Shown here in pieces: positions 8,792 to 17,614 of a DNA stretch of 45,752 nucleotides. Numbering within the stretch: position 1 is the stretch's first letter; each line of letters opens with the position of its first letter. The notes below the pieces were generated by a model that had not been told where the DNA came from, ran no database searches, and saw only the letters and a list, made by a program, of their open reading frames with translations. This DNA is from Prevotella sp. UBA6447 (lineage in GTDB: Bacteria; Bacteroidota; Bacteroidia; Bacteroidales; Bacteroidaceae). The stretch is from contig DJOD01000034.1 of the NCBI GenBank assembly GCA_002437115.1, positions 11,450-57,201 on the forward strand. Reading direction: 5' to 3'. The translations under genes were made by a program, and so were the position numbers.

Positions 8792-8902
8792 CCAATTATT
8801 CGCCTATGAAGGCGTGTGAATAACTTTTCTTATGATTATTTTTAGAAAAATAAACATATCGCATAGATTTATCCCGTGATTTTTAATATTTTTAGCTTAA
8901 AG

Positions 8903-8935
8903 TTTGTGGTTTTAAAATGTTTTTTAGTAATTTTG
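8903..8935 (+). promoter_or_regulatory. Consensus Bacteroidota promoter for gldB
   Basis: TTTG (8903-8906), a 21-nt spacer and TAATTTTG (8928-8935) match the sigma-ABfr consensus exactly. Transcription would start near 8941, giving a leader under 20 nt before the GTG at 8958. Confidence 0.85.
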
Positions 8936-8957
8936 CGGTTAAATAATAAAGGATAGC

Positions 8958-9761
8958 GTGCGAAAAATCTCCTACATATTGTTGATGTTGCTCCTCTTGT
9001 GCTCGGCTTGTGAGTTCAAGTTGCGTCCCAATGATAATAAGCAAGACGCCAGTCATATTTGCGTGGAGCGATATGACCGGCTGCAGAGCCGTTATCTTAT
9101 TACGGGCGATTTTTCAGCCCTGCAGCAAATGAACACCGAGTATCCCATTGAGACACGAACGTTGGTGGAGAAAATGTTGCAGATAGGAGATGTGAGTGAC
9201 CACAATATCAATGAGAAATTTCTCCGGTTTTACCAAGACTCAACCCTTCAGACTCTCATCAATGACGTGGAGTTGGAGTTTGCCAACATGGATGACCTTA
9301 ATGATGGTTTTCGAAAAGTTTTCGGACGGTTGCAAGATTGGATACCAGGCTTGCCCCTGCCTCGCATCTATGCGCAGATTGGCGCATTGGATCAAAGTGT
9401 TGTTGTGGGCGACAAGGAAATCGGCATATCGCTTGACAAGTACATGGGGGCTAAGTATCCGCTTTATCGAAGATATGGTTTCTCGCCGGAGCAATTGAGC
9501 TCCATGGGAAGAAACTATATCGTTCCAGATGCTGCCAGTTTTTACCTTTTGAGCCTTTATCCCATGTCTAATTATGACCGTCGAAGCCAAATGGAGAGAG
9601 ACTTGCACATGGGCAAGGTGATGTGGGTGGTTAACAAGGCCTTGGGAGAGAAGGCCTTCGACACGGATTTCGTGAAAATCGTAGACCGTTACATGCGCCG
9701 CAACCCCAAGGTTACGGTGGTGTCCCTGTTGGCATCCGACGACTACAGCCAGATTCATTGA
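8958..9761 (+). CDS. gldB: GldB-like gliding-motility lipoprotein
   Basis: A 267-aa lipoprotein: n-region MRKISY, a Leu-rich core and a lipidation Cys at position 18 (LCSAC). The body fits GldB, with a conserved central segment (ISLDKYMGAKYPLYRRYGFSP, seen around 155-175). GldB is required for gliding in Flavobacterium; many non-gliding Bacteroidales keep it, and its biochemical role is unknown (distantly related to DUF2268 metalloprotease-like proteins). The start is GTG at 8958. It gives a proper lipoprotein signal and follows a perfect promoter, while the next Met lies inside the hydrophobic core. The last 7 bases overlap the convergent radical SAM gene. Confidence 0.87.
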   Translation: MRKISYILLMLLLLCSACEFKLRPNDNKQDASHICVERYDRLQSRYLITGDFSALQQMNTEYPIETRTLVEKMLQIGDVSDHNINEKFLRFYQDSTLQTLINDVELEFANMDDLNDGFRKVFGRLQDWIPGLPLPRIYAQIGALDQSVVVGDKEIGISLDKYMGAKYPLYRRYGFSPEQLSSMGRNYIVPDAASFYLLSLYPMSNYDRRSQMERDLHMGKVMWVVNKALGEKAFDTDFVKIVDRYMRRNPKVTVVSLLASDDYSQIH

Positions 9762-10654
9762 TGGTCCTTTGTGAGTCCCAGCTTTCTGATGTGCCTGTTG
9801 AGTAGGTCGGTGAACTCATGGTTTTTCAGTCCCCATTTGGGTGCCAATACCATGTCGGGAGGACTTTGGCTCACAAATCGCTCAAGAACCAAGTCCTTTC
9901 GCAGTAGCGAAACATATCGTATCACTAAGTCCACATATTCCTCCGCTGACATCACGTGGAAAGGGTGGTCTTTGTATTCCCGGGCCAAGAGAGTTCCTTT
10001 AATGACTTGCAGTTGGTGTAGTTTTAGAATGTCGAGGGGCAAGTCAGAAATGACCGGGGCTTGCCGCAGCAATTCCTGCTCATCTTCACCAGGCAGGCCG
10101 AGGATGATGTGGCCACACGTGATAATTCCCTTGTCGTGGGTCTTGATGATGGCTTGTTGCGAGCAGGCAAAGGAGTGATGCCGGTTGATGCGTCTCAGCG
10201 TGTCGTCATTGGCCGACTCAATGCCGTATTCCACAATCAGGAACGTGCGGCGGCTCAGTTCTCCCAGGTAATCGAGCACCGCATCGCTCACACAATCAGG
10301 GCGCGTGCCAATGACCAGACCCACTACGTCGCTCACCGCCAAAGCCTCCTCATACTTCGCTTTCAGTTCCTCAAGGGGGCCGTAGGTGTTGGAATAAGCC
10401 TGGAAGTAAGCGAGGTATTTCATCTCCGGATATTTCTTGGCAAAGAAAGCTTTGCCCTCTTCGAGTTGGCGTGTGATAGACTTTCGGCTGTCGCAATAGG
10501 CTGGGTTGAAAGTCTTGTTGTCGCAGAAAGCGCAACCGCCTAACGAGAGGCGCCCGTCACGATTGGGACAACTGAACCCTGCGTCGACGGAAATCTTCTG
10601 CACGCGACAAGGAAACTTCTCGCGTATCCAGTGGCTATAATCCTTATAGAACAT
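9755..10654 (-). CDS. TIGR01212-family radical SAM protein
   Basis: A 299-aa cytosolic radical S-adenosylmethionine enzyme of the YhcC/TIGR01212 type. The [4Fe-4S] cysteines lie in FSCPNRDGRLSLGGCAFCDN near the N-terminus. VEYGIES and HIILGLPGEDEQE motifs follow in the usual order. Close relatives are linked to tRNA modification or remain uncharacterised, so the substrate is not assigned. The start chosen is ATG 10654 (MFYKDYSHWIREKF, matching the family N-terminus). The upstream ATG at 10723 would precede the predicted transcription start. It converges with gldB, overlapping by 7 bp, and diverges from the dipeptidyl peptidase gene. Confidence 0.9.
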   Translation of the reverse strand: MFYKDYSHWIREKFPCRVQKISVDAGFSCPNRDGRLSLGGCAFCDNKTFNPAYCDSRKSITRQLEEGKAFFAKKYPEMKYLAYFQAYSNTYGPLEELKAKYEEALAVSDVVGLVIGTRPDCVSDAVLDYLGELSRRTFLIVEYGIESANDDTLRRINRHHSFACSQQAIIKTHDKGIITCGHIILGLPGEDEQELLRQAPVISDLPLDILKLHQLQVIKGTLLAREYKDHPFHVMSAEEYVDLVIRYVSLLRKDLVLERFVSQSPPDMVLAPKWGLKNHEFTDLLNRHIRKLGLTKDHQ

Positions 10655-10711
10655 CAATGCTTGTCGAATGGTCGAATGAATTATAATTGGAAAAAATGGG
10701 AAAACATCATG

Positions 10712-10739
10712 CAAATTTATCAAAATATGGTTAACTTTG
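10712..10739. promoter_or_regulatory. Divergent, closely packed -7 boxes
   Basis: CAAATTTA at 10712-10719 reads TAAATTTG on the minus strand, facing the radical SAM gene. TAACTTTG at 10732-10739 faces the peptidase gene on the plus strand. The two -7 boxes are 12 nt apart, so the two polymerase sites would overlap. Clear -33 TTTG boxes at exact spacing are not seen for either; a CAAA at 10743-10746 is 23 nt from the minus box. Confidence 0.6.
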
Positions 10740-10769
10740 CAACAAATTGATTATAAAATCTATAGGAAA

Positions 10770-12977
10770 ATGAAAAGAATCATGATGATGTGCTTGGTGG
10801 CCTTGCTCGCTGTGACGGGCTCATGGGCCTCTGACAAGATGGACTTGAAGCGCTTGACGCAGGGCGAGTTCTCCGCCCGTCGCATCAGCGGCATTGATCC
10901 GCTGGCCGGCACCGACCAGTATGCGCAAATCTCTCAAGACGGCAAGCAGATTGTGCAGTACTCCTTTAAGACAGGAAAGAAGACCGGCGTGCTCTTCGAT
11001 GTCAACAACACGCAGGGCGAGAAAATCAGTGCCTTCGACGGCTACATGATGGCACCCGACGGCAAGCGCATGCTCATCCGCACCAACACGCAGATGATTT
11101 ACCGCCGTTCTTACAAGGCAGAGTTCTACATTTACACCATCGGCACGCACAAGCTGGAGCGCCTTTCCACGGGCGGGCCGCAGGAGATGCCCGTCTGGTC
11201 GCCCGACGGCACCCAGGTGGCGTTCATGCGCGACAACAACATCTTCCTGGTGAAGTTGCTCTATGACAACAGCGAGAGCCAGGTCACCAAGGACGGCAAG
11301 TTCAACGAAATCATCAACGGCGTGCCCGACTGGGTGAACGAGGAAGAGTTCTCGTTCAACAGTGCGCTGACATTCAACGCCGATGGAACGATGCTTTGCT
11401 GGCTCAAGTATGACGAGTCGAAGGTCAAGGAGTATTCCCTGCAGTTGTTCAAGGGCATGAGCCCAGAGCGCAAGGAGTATGAGGTGTATCCAGGCAGTTA
11501 CAGCTACAAGTATCCGAAGGCGGGAGAGGACAACTCGAAAGTGTCGGCCTGGAGCTATGACATCAAGAGCCACAAGACGCAGCAGTTGCAGGTGCCGCTC
11601 GACGTAGGCGGCTATATGCCCCGCATCCTGCCCACTGACAATGCCGACAAGATTCTCGTCTACACAATGAATCGTCATCAGGACGTGCTCAACCTCTACA
11701 CCGTCAATCCACGCAGCACGCTCTCGCAGCTTCTAATCAAGGAGAGCGTGCCCAAGTATATCAAGGAGGAGGCTATGGAAGCAATCCACGTCGGCAAGGA
11801 CTATATCTTGATGCCTTCAGACCGAGATGATTACATGCATCTCTACCTCTATGACCAGAACGGCAAGTTGCTTCGCAAGATCGGAGCCGGCAATTACGAC
11901 ATCACCAGCGTCTACGGATATGATGAGAAGACGGGCGACGTGTATTACCAGGCCGCTTCGCTCAATCCCCACGACCGTCAGATTCTCGTGACCCATAAGA
12001 ATGGAAAGACCGAGCGGTTGACCAACCAGGAGGGATGGAACGATGCTATCTTCTCGGGCGACTATAAGTACTTCGTCAATACCTGGAGCGACATCAACAA
12101 TCCATACGTTTACACCACACGCAACAACCAGGGCAAGGTAATCGCCACCCATCTCGACAATGCGGAGCTGAAGAAAAAAACGCAACAATATGGTTGGTCG
12201 AAGAAGGAGATGTTCACCTTTACCACCTCTGAGGGCGTGAAACTGGACGGTTGGATGGTAAAGCCCGCCAACTTTGATTCAAGCAAGAAGTATCCTGTCA
12301 TCATGTTCCAGTACAGCGGTCCCGGCAACCAGCAGGTGGTCAACTCATGGAACGCTGGTTCCATGGGACAAGGCTGTGCCTACGACCAGTATCTTGCCCA
12401 GCAGGGCTTCATTGTGGCCTGCGTGGACGGTCGCGGCACGGGTGGCCGTGGCGCTGAGTTTGAGAAGTGCACCTATCAGCACCTGGGCAACCTTGAGGCC
12501 AAGGATCAAGTGGAGACCGCTCTCTACCTGGGTTCGTTGCCTTATGTGGACAAGGCTAACATCGGCATCTGGGGATGGTCTTACGGTGGCTATTGCACGC
12601 TGATGAGCATGAGTGAGGGCCGTCCGGTCTTCAAGGCTGGTGTGGCTGTGGCTCCCCCGACGAGCTACCGCTTCTACGACACGGTCTATACCGAGCGCTA
12701 TATGCGCACGCCCAAGGAGAACCCCACTGGCTATGCCGATTGTGCCATCTCGCGCGCCAACAAGCTCAGTGGATCGCTGCTCATCTGCCATGGCGCTGCC
12801 GATGACAATGTGCATCCGCAGAACACGTTCGAGTATTCCGAGGCGCTGGTGCAGGCCGACAAGGATTTCAAGGAGGTGCTTTATACTAATCGCAATCACA
12901 GCATCTTTGGCGGTAACACCCGCAACCATCTGTTGCGCCAGATTACCAATTGGTTTGTGGAGCACTTGAAGAAATAA
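10770..12977 (+). CDS. Secreted dipeptidyl peptidase IV-like S9 serine protease
   Basis: A prolyl oligopeptidase-family (S9B) exopeptidase that removes dipeptides (Xaa-Pro type) from exported peptides; 735 aa with a signal peptide ending GSWAS. An N-terminal eight-bladed propeller holds the substrate-amino-terminus motif DWVNEEEF (Asp187-Glu193, the double-Glu of DPP IV). The alpha/beta hydrolase domain has the catalytic triad Ser604 (GWSYGGY), Asp678 (ADDNVHP) and His710 (NHSIFGG). The ATG at 10770 gives a proper signal peptide; an in-frame upstream ATG at 10737 would overlap the -7 box. A prolyl tripeptidyl peptidase activity is an alternative. The gene is monocistronic and ends at a strong hairpin. 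Confidence 0.94.
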   Translation: MKRIMMMCLVALLAVTGSWASDKMDLKRLTQGEFSARRISGIDPLAGTDQYAQISQDGKQIVQYSFKTGKKTGVLFDVNNTQGEKISAFDGYMMAPDGKRMLIRTNTQMIYRRSYKAEFYIYTIGTHKLERLSTGGPQEMPVWSPDGTQVAFMRDNNIFLVKLLYDNSESQVTKDGKFNEIINGVPDWVNEEEFSFNSALTFNADGTMLCWLKYDESKVKEYSLQLFKGMSPERKEYEVYPGSYSYKYPKAGEDNSKVSAWSYDIKSHKTQQLQVPLDVGGYMPRILPTDNADKILVYTMNRHQDVLNLYTVNPRSTLSQLLIKESVPKYIKEEAMEAIHVGKDYILMPSDRDDYMHLYLYDQNGKLLRKIGAGNYDITSVYGYDEKTGDVYYQAASLNPHDRQILVTHKNGKTERLTNQEGWNDAIFSGDYKYFVNTWSDINNPYVYTTRNNQGKVIATHLDNAELKKKTQQYGWSKKEMFTFTTSEGVKLDGWMVKPANFDSSKKYPVIMFQYSGPGNQQVVNSWNAGSMGQGCAYDQYLAQQGFIVACVDGRGTGGRGAEFEKCTYQHLGNLEAKDQVETALYLGSLPYVDKANIGIWGWSYGGYCTLMSMSEGRPVFKAGVAVAPPTSYRFYDTVYTERYMRTPKENPTGYADCAISRANKLSGSLLICHGAADDNVHPQNTFEYSEALVQADKDFKEVLYTNRNHSIFGGNTRNHLLRQITNWFVEHLKK

Positions 12978-12993
12978 TAAGACATGGATTTGC

Positions 12994-13032
12994 GCAAGGC
13001 CGTGAAAAGTGTAACTCTTTTCACGGCCTTGC
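12994..13032 (+). terminator. Long perfect hairpin after the peptidase gene
   Basis: Arms 12994-13009 and 13017-13032 form a 16-bp perfect stem (core AAGGCCGTGAAAAG/CTTTTCACGGCCTT) around loop TGTAACT, 17 nt after the stop codon. There is no T-tract on the plus strand, so it may act as an mRNA 3'-end stabiliser or a factor-assisted terminator. Confidence 0.75.
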
Positions 13033-13152
13033 CGTGATGTTGCCGCTTCCTGTCAGGATGTTCATGCCATCAGTGGGAGACGGCAACTTTCGTTTGTGCC
13101 ATGGCTTGCCCTTTGGGAAGTCGCTTGCCCGTGGTTCTTTGGGAATAAAACA

Positions 13153-13188
13153 AAAAGGGAAGCATTGTCATTACAACGTTTCCCTTTT
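13153..13188 (-). terminator. Rho-independent terminator of tRNA-Cys
   Basis: AAAAGGGAA (13153-13161) pairs with TTCCCTTTT (13180-13188), and the inner arms TTGT/ACAA close around CATT. Read on the minus strand, the stem is followed by a T-rich tract (TTTTTGTTTT). It starts 3 nt after the tRNA-Cys 3' end. Confidence 0.8.
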
Positions 13189-13190
13189 GG

Positions 13191-13261
13191 AGGTACCTGG
13201 CGGAGTCGAACCGCCTTGAACGGTTTTGCAGACCGTTACCTGACCGTTCGGACAAGGTACC
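13191..13261 (-). tRNA. tRNA-Cys (anticodon GCA)
   Basis: A 71-nt tRNA on the minus strand. Acceptor GGTACCT pairs perfectly with AGGTACC, the discriminator is U as expected for Cys, the anticodon loop contains TCTGCAAA (anticodon GCA), and the T arm is GGCGG-TTCGACT-CCGCC. No CCA is encoded. It has its own promoter and terminator. Confidence 0.97.
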
Positions 13262-13286
13262 CTAACCTGCTTTTCTTTAGCGGTTG

Positions 13287-13318
13287 CAAAGATAAGCATT
13301 ATTCCTCTTTCCACCAAA
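13287..13318 (-). promoter_or_regulatory. Consensus promoter for tRNA-Cys
   Basis: On the minus strand TTTG (13315-13318) is followed, after a 20-nt spacer, by TATCTTTG (13287-13294). It is an exact Bacteroidota promoter about 25 nt before the mature tRNA. The rest of 13319-13420 holds no gene. Confidence 0.85.
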
Positions 13319-13420
13319 CTTTTGCCCTAATTTTTGTTTCATTTTGGCGAAAATGCTTTATTTTTCAGTTGATGTTGGTGCTTGGGAGAGGCTGCGTGTA
13401 CCTCAAAGCGCATCTTCGTG

Positions 13421-14671
13421 TCAGCGAATGAAGCTGTCGAAGCAGCCTTGCTTTTCAAACTTCTTGATGATGGTCTCCTCGGTCGACGTGGTCTTCACGA
13501 TCTTGTAGTGCTCGCGGAAAGCCTCGTCGTTGCCCCGCTCGCGAAGTGCGTAGTAGATGTCCTCCCAGCGTGTGGAGATGCCGTCTCCGATGTCGTAGTC
13601 GCCAATATTGAACATCGTGCTCCAGTAGACTCCGCCATAGTCGTTGGGTCCCCGATTGACCACCATGCGTGTGCCGATGGAGGCTACTTCGTCGAAGCCT
13701 CGGTTGTGCGTGTAGGTCATCTGTATCTCGATGTTACGCTTGCTGTATGCGATGCGGTTGGTGTTCCTGTAGCGGGTCTTCACCAGTTGGTTGCGCACCA
13801 TTCCTCGAAACGAGAGCAGACGCAGCTTGTCCATGTCGATCATCATCCGCCCGGTCAGCGTGGGCGGCAAGACGTTCGCTAACTCCTCGGAAGTCATCCG
13901 CTCGCCGTTGGCCTTGACCCAGTCTGACGGCAATTCAAACTGCACCATGAGAATGCGCATGCTGTCCTCGCCCTGCAGGATGGCGTAAGACAAGTCATAT
14001 AGGTTGTCATAATACTTTTTTATCCATTCATAGGGTAGTGGCGTGTAGAGTTGCCGCCAAATGCCCGACTTGGGTAGCATAGGGGCGATACAGGAGGTCA
14101 TGTAATAGTCGCGAAACTTGTAGAAAGGCTTCAGCGTGTCGCCACTCTCGAGGTTGCCATAGCGACCCGTGGTGAGCATGAAGTCGCGTAGGGCGATGTC
14201 TGATCTGGTGCGGAAGAACGCCTCAATCAACTCGTTGTAGGTGGTGTCGTTTTGCGACACCTGACGGTAGAAGTAGTTGGACTGCTTGCCCCCATACTTG
14301 CTGAACTCGTCGTTGAGCTTGTTCACCAGTTTTTTGAGCACCCCGATGACATCGATGGGTGTGACTATCACCTCTTTCAGCATTCGGGTGTAGGGCTTCA
14401 GCGCCACCTTGCGTCGCAGGTCGCAGGCCTTGACGCTCTTGGCGTTGTATCCCACATAGGAGATGCGCAGCACGTCTTCGGGGTGTGCCTCTATGGAGAA
14501 GTCCCCCTCCTGATTGGTGATGGTGGAGTGAGATGAGTTGATGTAGACGCTTGCCATGGGCAAGGCGGCACCGGAACTCGCGTCCACCACGCGTGCCGTG
14601 TAAGTATTTTGGGCGCAGATGTGCGTCAAGACGCACAACAGCAGGGCCATTGCGAAAAAACGTTTTTCCAT
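13421..14671 (-). CDS. Secreted protein with carboxypeptidase-regulatory-like domain
   Basis: 416 aa. A signal peptide (MEKRFFAMALLLCVLTHICAQ, about 1-21) precedes a CarboxypepD_reg-like beta-sandwich (about 23-95, with ASVYINSSHSTITNQEGDFSI and the ISYVGY motif typical of Bacteroidota envelope proteins). A longer C-terminal region of unknown fold (about 100-416) is probably exposed in the periplasm or at the outer membrane. It resembles DUF5686-type or TonB-receptor-associated proteins, but no beta-barrel is evident in its short length. It starts 15 nt after the MG2-like gene on the same strand, so the two are likely one operon and may work together. The function is unknown. Confidence 0.82.
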   Translation of the reverse strand: MEKRFFAMALLLCVLTHICAQNTYTARVVDASSGAALPMASVYINSSHSTITNQEGDFSIEAHPEDVLRISYVGYNAKSVKACDLRRKVALKPYTRMLKEVIVTPIDVIGVLKKLVNKLNDEFSKYGGKQSNYFYRQVSQNDTTYNELIEAFFRTRSDIALRDFMLTTGRYGNLESGDTLKPFYKFRDYYMTSCIAPMLPKSGIWRQLYTPLPYEWIKKYYDNLYDLSYAILQGEDSMRILMVQFELPSDWVKANGERMTSEELANVLPPTLTGRMMIDMDKLRLLSFRGMVRNQLVKTRYRNTNRIAYSKRNIEIQMTYTHNRGFDEVASIGTRMVVNRGPNDYGGVYWSTMFNIGDYDIGDGISTRWEDIYYALRERGNDEAFREHYKIVKTTSTEETIIKKFEKQGCFDSFIR

Positions 14672-14686
14672 ATGTCGGTCTCTTTC

Positions 14687-17536
14687 TCAATTGCAGGCGG
14701 GTCCTAAGGCGCCTACGCCCATGGCACTGACCTGCAAGTGCGTTTTTTTGCTGTTGTTATAGAACTCGGCGTGTGCCTTGCTCGTTGGTCCTGTCCTCAG
14801 GTTGGGATTCCAGTAGAGGGTTCGTCGATAATCTTTCTGCTTCGGCAGCCGGTGGTTGCTGTAATCGGGATGGTAGAAGTCGTCGGGCTCGGCTATGCCT
14901 GGCAGCACGAGGCTGCGGTCGCGCATGGTGTAGCGTGTGCCGTCGTCGGGTATGGTCTCGAAGTCCAAGGTGACATCGGCAGTTTGGCTGCTCATCTCCA
15001 GGTAGCGGTCGCAGTTGCGAAGGTCGAAATCCGTGTAGAACTTGACCGATTGCTGGCGGCGCAGGAAAAGATCTTTGTAGATGCTGTAGTTGCTCCGGTT
15101 CATGGGTGCCTCCATCATCTTGGTCCGTCCCGTACCGAAGCTTCGGTAAAAGAGTACGCCGTCGAGGTGTCCTTCCACGTTGAACGTCCACGTGGTGCCA
15201 TAGTTGCCGAAGAGCAGCACGCTCAACTGATAAGGTAGGCGTCGGAAGTTGACTTGTCCAAACGAGAGACCGTAGTCGGTTGCGAGGTTGTAGAGTTGCT
15301 CCGTGTCGTATTGGCAGACGGGTTGTTTCCAGTCGATGGCTTGCTTGCTGTGGCGCCGTCGGCCTTTCACGCTCACTTGGGGCAGGGTGACGCTCGCGTC
15401 GTCGGTCGGTGTCTCCGTCTGGCCTGCCGCCATCGATGGCTGGTATGTGGTGGGGCGATGGGTCTCATACCAAGAATACTTGCGCGCAAAGATGGGGTAG
15501 AACAGGTCGAGCTTGACATAATAGTTGGGAGAGGCTTCCTCGTCAAAGATGTCCTTCGTGTGGTTGGAGTGCCATTCCTCAGTACTGATGTCTTGCTTGT
15601 GTGCGCTTAGCAACAGGCGTCCTTTCCCCCAAAAGGGTGCCAGCTGAAAATGAAATCGTCCGCCATCTGTGGTTTGCTGTGTGAAGTGCGTCGACTTCTC
15701 TCCCTTCGGACCCGTGAGCGTCATCTCACCCTCTATGGTGACCTCGTGTTTCAGTCTAGGGTGGTTGAAGCCATTATCTCTCTCCACTTCGCTGTTTGTT
15801 CCCTCGCCTGTGGTGTTGTTTTGCGTGTCCTCTTGGATTTGGTTGTCCGTTTGGTCTTCCAACTTGGCTTGTGGTAGCAATACACCGCGCTCCTTTTCAG
15901 CCAAAGCACCCTGTTCTCCTACCATTTTTCCTGTGACTAACCAACTCTTAAATGCTGGAAGGTTTGCTGTGTTGGCAACTTCATCAAAGGTCCACCCGAA
16001 GACGCCGTCTCGCCAAAGGGGCAGCTCATCGGGCTCAATAGGGTCGACGACGGGAGCCTTGTAGACAGCGCCGTCTATCTCGATGTTCTTCTCAGGATGG
16101 TAGCGCAGTGGCTTGCCATCTGTCATTTCCTTAAAGTCGTAACGCCGCCAGCCCTGCACCATCAGCAACACGTCAAGACGAGCGCGGTGCAGGCTGTCGT
16201 CTCGCTCAAAGTAATAGTCGGGCCGCGCCACAAATCCTTGGATGTCGCTAGTGAGCAACATGTCGGTAAGCAGGGTGCCACTGTCGTACGACGCGTCCAC
16301 GCCCCGTTGGTCGCGTATGGCCACGCTGAGCGTCCGCACATCTCTTGGTGCCTTCAGCGTCAAGTCGGCCTTCTCGTATGGCTGGTACTGGGATTTTGTG
16401 CCCTCAATTGTGATGCGGCGCTGGTCGTAGTCATGGCTGTTGACGAAAAACAGACGGTCTGCCAGCACATTGCCCTTCTCGTCGTAGACAACGAGGTCGC
16501 ATACGCCCGTGGGCAGTTGGTTTCTGTCGAAATGAAGCGTGCCTTCGCCTTTGGCGTCCAGCGACACATCCAGAAGGCTACGCAGCACGCCCCTGGTGAG
16601 GAAGGCCGCCTTGAGGCGTTTTGTCAAGAGTCCTTGGCCTTGTAGCGCTACGTCGTTCTCGCTGACGCGGAGGGTGAGTCCTTTTGGCTGGATGGCGGGC
16701 AGCGCAAAGCGATAGTCCTCGCCTTGATAGCTGAACGTCGCCTGTGCCTTTCCTTTCTTGGGGACGTTATAGAGGAAGGAGCCCCGCCCCATGAAGTCAG
16801 CACGGATGTCTTGTCCGTCCACCTTGCCTGTGATATTCACCGCCTCGCCATCCTCATTGAGGATCTCGAAGGCTATTCGGCACTGTGTGCCGGCAATCAG
16901 ATTGCCACCCTCGGAATAGAATGTGACGTTGAGACTGGGCTTCTTGGGCTTGATGGTCCGCTGCCTCGGGCGCGGAAGAATTTGGCGGTCGCTGTAGTCG
17001 CCATCTTTCTCTGGTCGCTCGTACACTGTCACCACGCGCGACCAGACCGTGCCGTAGTCGCGAAAGAAGTCCTTGGCCATCTGCCGATTATAAAACAGTT
17101 CGCGGTCCTTGCGGTTGTAGGGGCGCTCGGTCACGCAGAAGTTCATCATCCATCGGGTGTAGGCCCTGAGCTCATAATAGCCTGAGTGGAGCGTGTCGGG
17201 TAAGGTGAAGTTGCCATGGTCGGCATCGGGCCGCCCGATGTATTGCCGATGCCGCTCTACGATATGCCCCTCAGGATCCACCAGTTCCACATAGAGAATG
17301 CGGCTCTCCGCCGTTGGCCGCAGGTTGCCCGCATCCACTAAGTATGCCTTATACCAAATCGTGTCGCCTAAGAAGTAGCAGTTGTTGTCCAGGTGCAGAT
17401 ATGCCTTCTCTTGCACTGGAGCGTTGGACAAGCGTTCCTCAATGGTTGTCCCTTGCGCATAAATTTTGTACTGCCAGCTAAATGCGCAGACAAAGGTAGA
17501 GATTGGTAGTACAGCTCCTTTGATTATAGGATTCAT
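14687..17536 (-). CDS. Large secreted MG2-domain (alpha-2-macroglobulin-like) envelope protein
   Basis: 949 aa. A signal-like N-terminus ends IYAQ at about residue 27. An MG2-type macroglobulin domain comes first (EKAYLHLDNNCYFLGDTIWYKAYL, about 45-65), then further beta-sandwich repeats, then a plug-like region with TLPQVSVKGRRRH around 720. There is no thioester CxEQ motif and no full TonB barrel. Similar Bacteroidetes proteins are annotated as MG2 or TonB-plug-like and their role is unknown; surface adhesion or periplasmic scaffold roles are guesses. The start is ATG 17536; a TTG two codons upstream is possible. It leads the operon with the carboxypeptidase-regulatory-like gene. Confidence 0.8.
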   Translation of the reverse strand: MNPIIKGAVLPISTFVCAFSWQYKIYAQGTTIEERLSNAPVQEKAYLHLDNNCYFLGDTIWYKAYLVDAGNLRPTAESRILYVELVDPEGHIVERHRQYIGRPDADHGNFTLPDTLHSGYYELRAYTRWMMNFCVTERPYNRKDRELFYNRQMAKDFFRDYGTVWSRVVTVYERPEKDGDYSDRQILPRPRQRTIKPKKPSLNVTFYSEGGNLIAGTQCRIAFEILNEDGEAVNITGKVDGQDIRADFMGRGSFLYNVPKKGKAQATFSYQGEDYRFALPAIQPKGLTLRVSENDVALQGQGLLTKRLKAAFLTRGVLRSLLDVSLDAKGEGTLHFDRNQLPTGVCDLVVYDEKGNVLADRLFFVNSHDYDQRRITIEGTKSQYQPYEKADLTLKAPRDVRTLSVAIRDQRGVDASYDSGTLLTDMLLTSDIQGFVARPDYYFERDDSLHRARLDVLLMVQGWRRYDFKEMTDGKPLRYHPEKNIEIDGAVYKAPVVDPIEPDELPLWRDGVFGWTFDEVANTANLPAFKSWLVTGKMVGEQGALAEKERGVLLPQAKLEDQTDNQIQEDTQNNTTGEGTNSEVERDNGFNHPRLKHEVTIEGEMTLTGPKGEKSTHFTQQTTDGGRFHFQLAPFWGKGRLLLSAHKQDISTEEWHSNHTKDIFDEEASPNYYVKLDLFYPIFARKYSWYETHRPTTYQPSMAAGQTETPTDDASVTLPQVSVKGRRRHSKQAIDWKQPVCQYDTEQLYNLATDYGLSFGQVNFRRLPYQLSVLLFGNYGTTWTFNVEGHLDGVLFYRSFGTGRTKMMEAPMNRSNYSIYKDLFLRRQQSVKFYTDFDLRNCDRYLEMSSQTADVTLDFETIPDDGTRYTMRDRSLVLPGIAEPDDFYHPDYSNHRLPKQKDYRRTLYWNPNLRTGPTSKAHAEFYNNSKKTHLQVSAMGVGALGPACN

Positions 17537-17614
17537 AGGCAAATTGGTTGGCGTTAAACATCTGAAATGAATGTGTGTCTTATAATGGCGTTCTCGGAGT
17601 TTATTGACATAGGA

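Noticed and set aside
13096..13431. Frame crossing tRNA-Cys
   Set aside because: It runs over the tRNA and its promoter on the opposite strand and has no family features.
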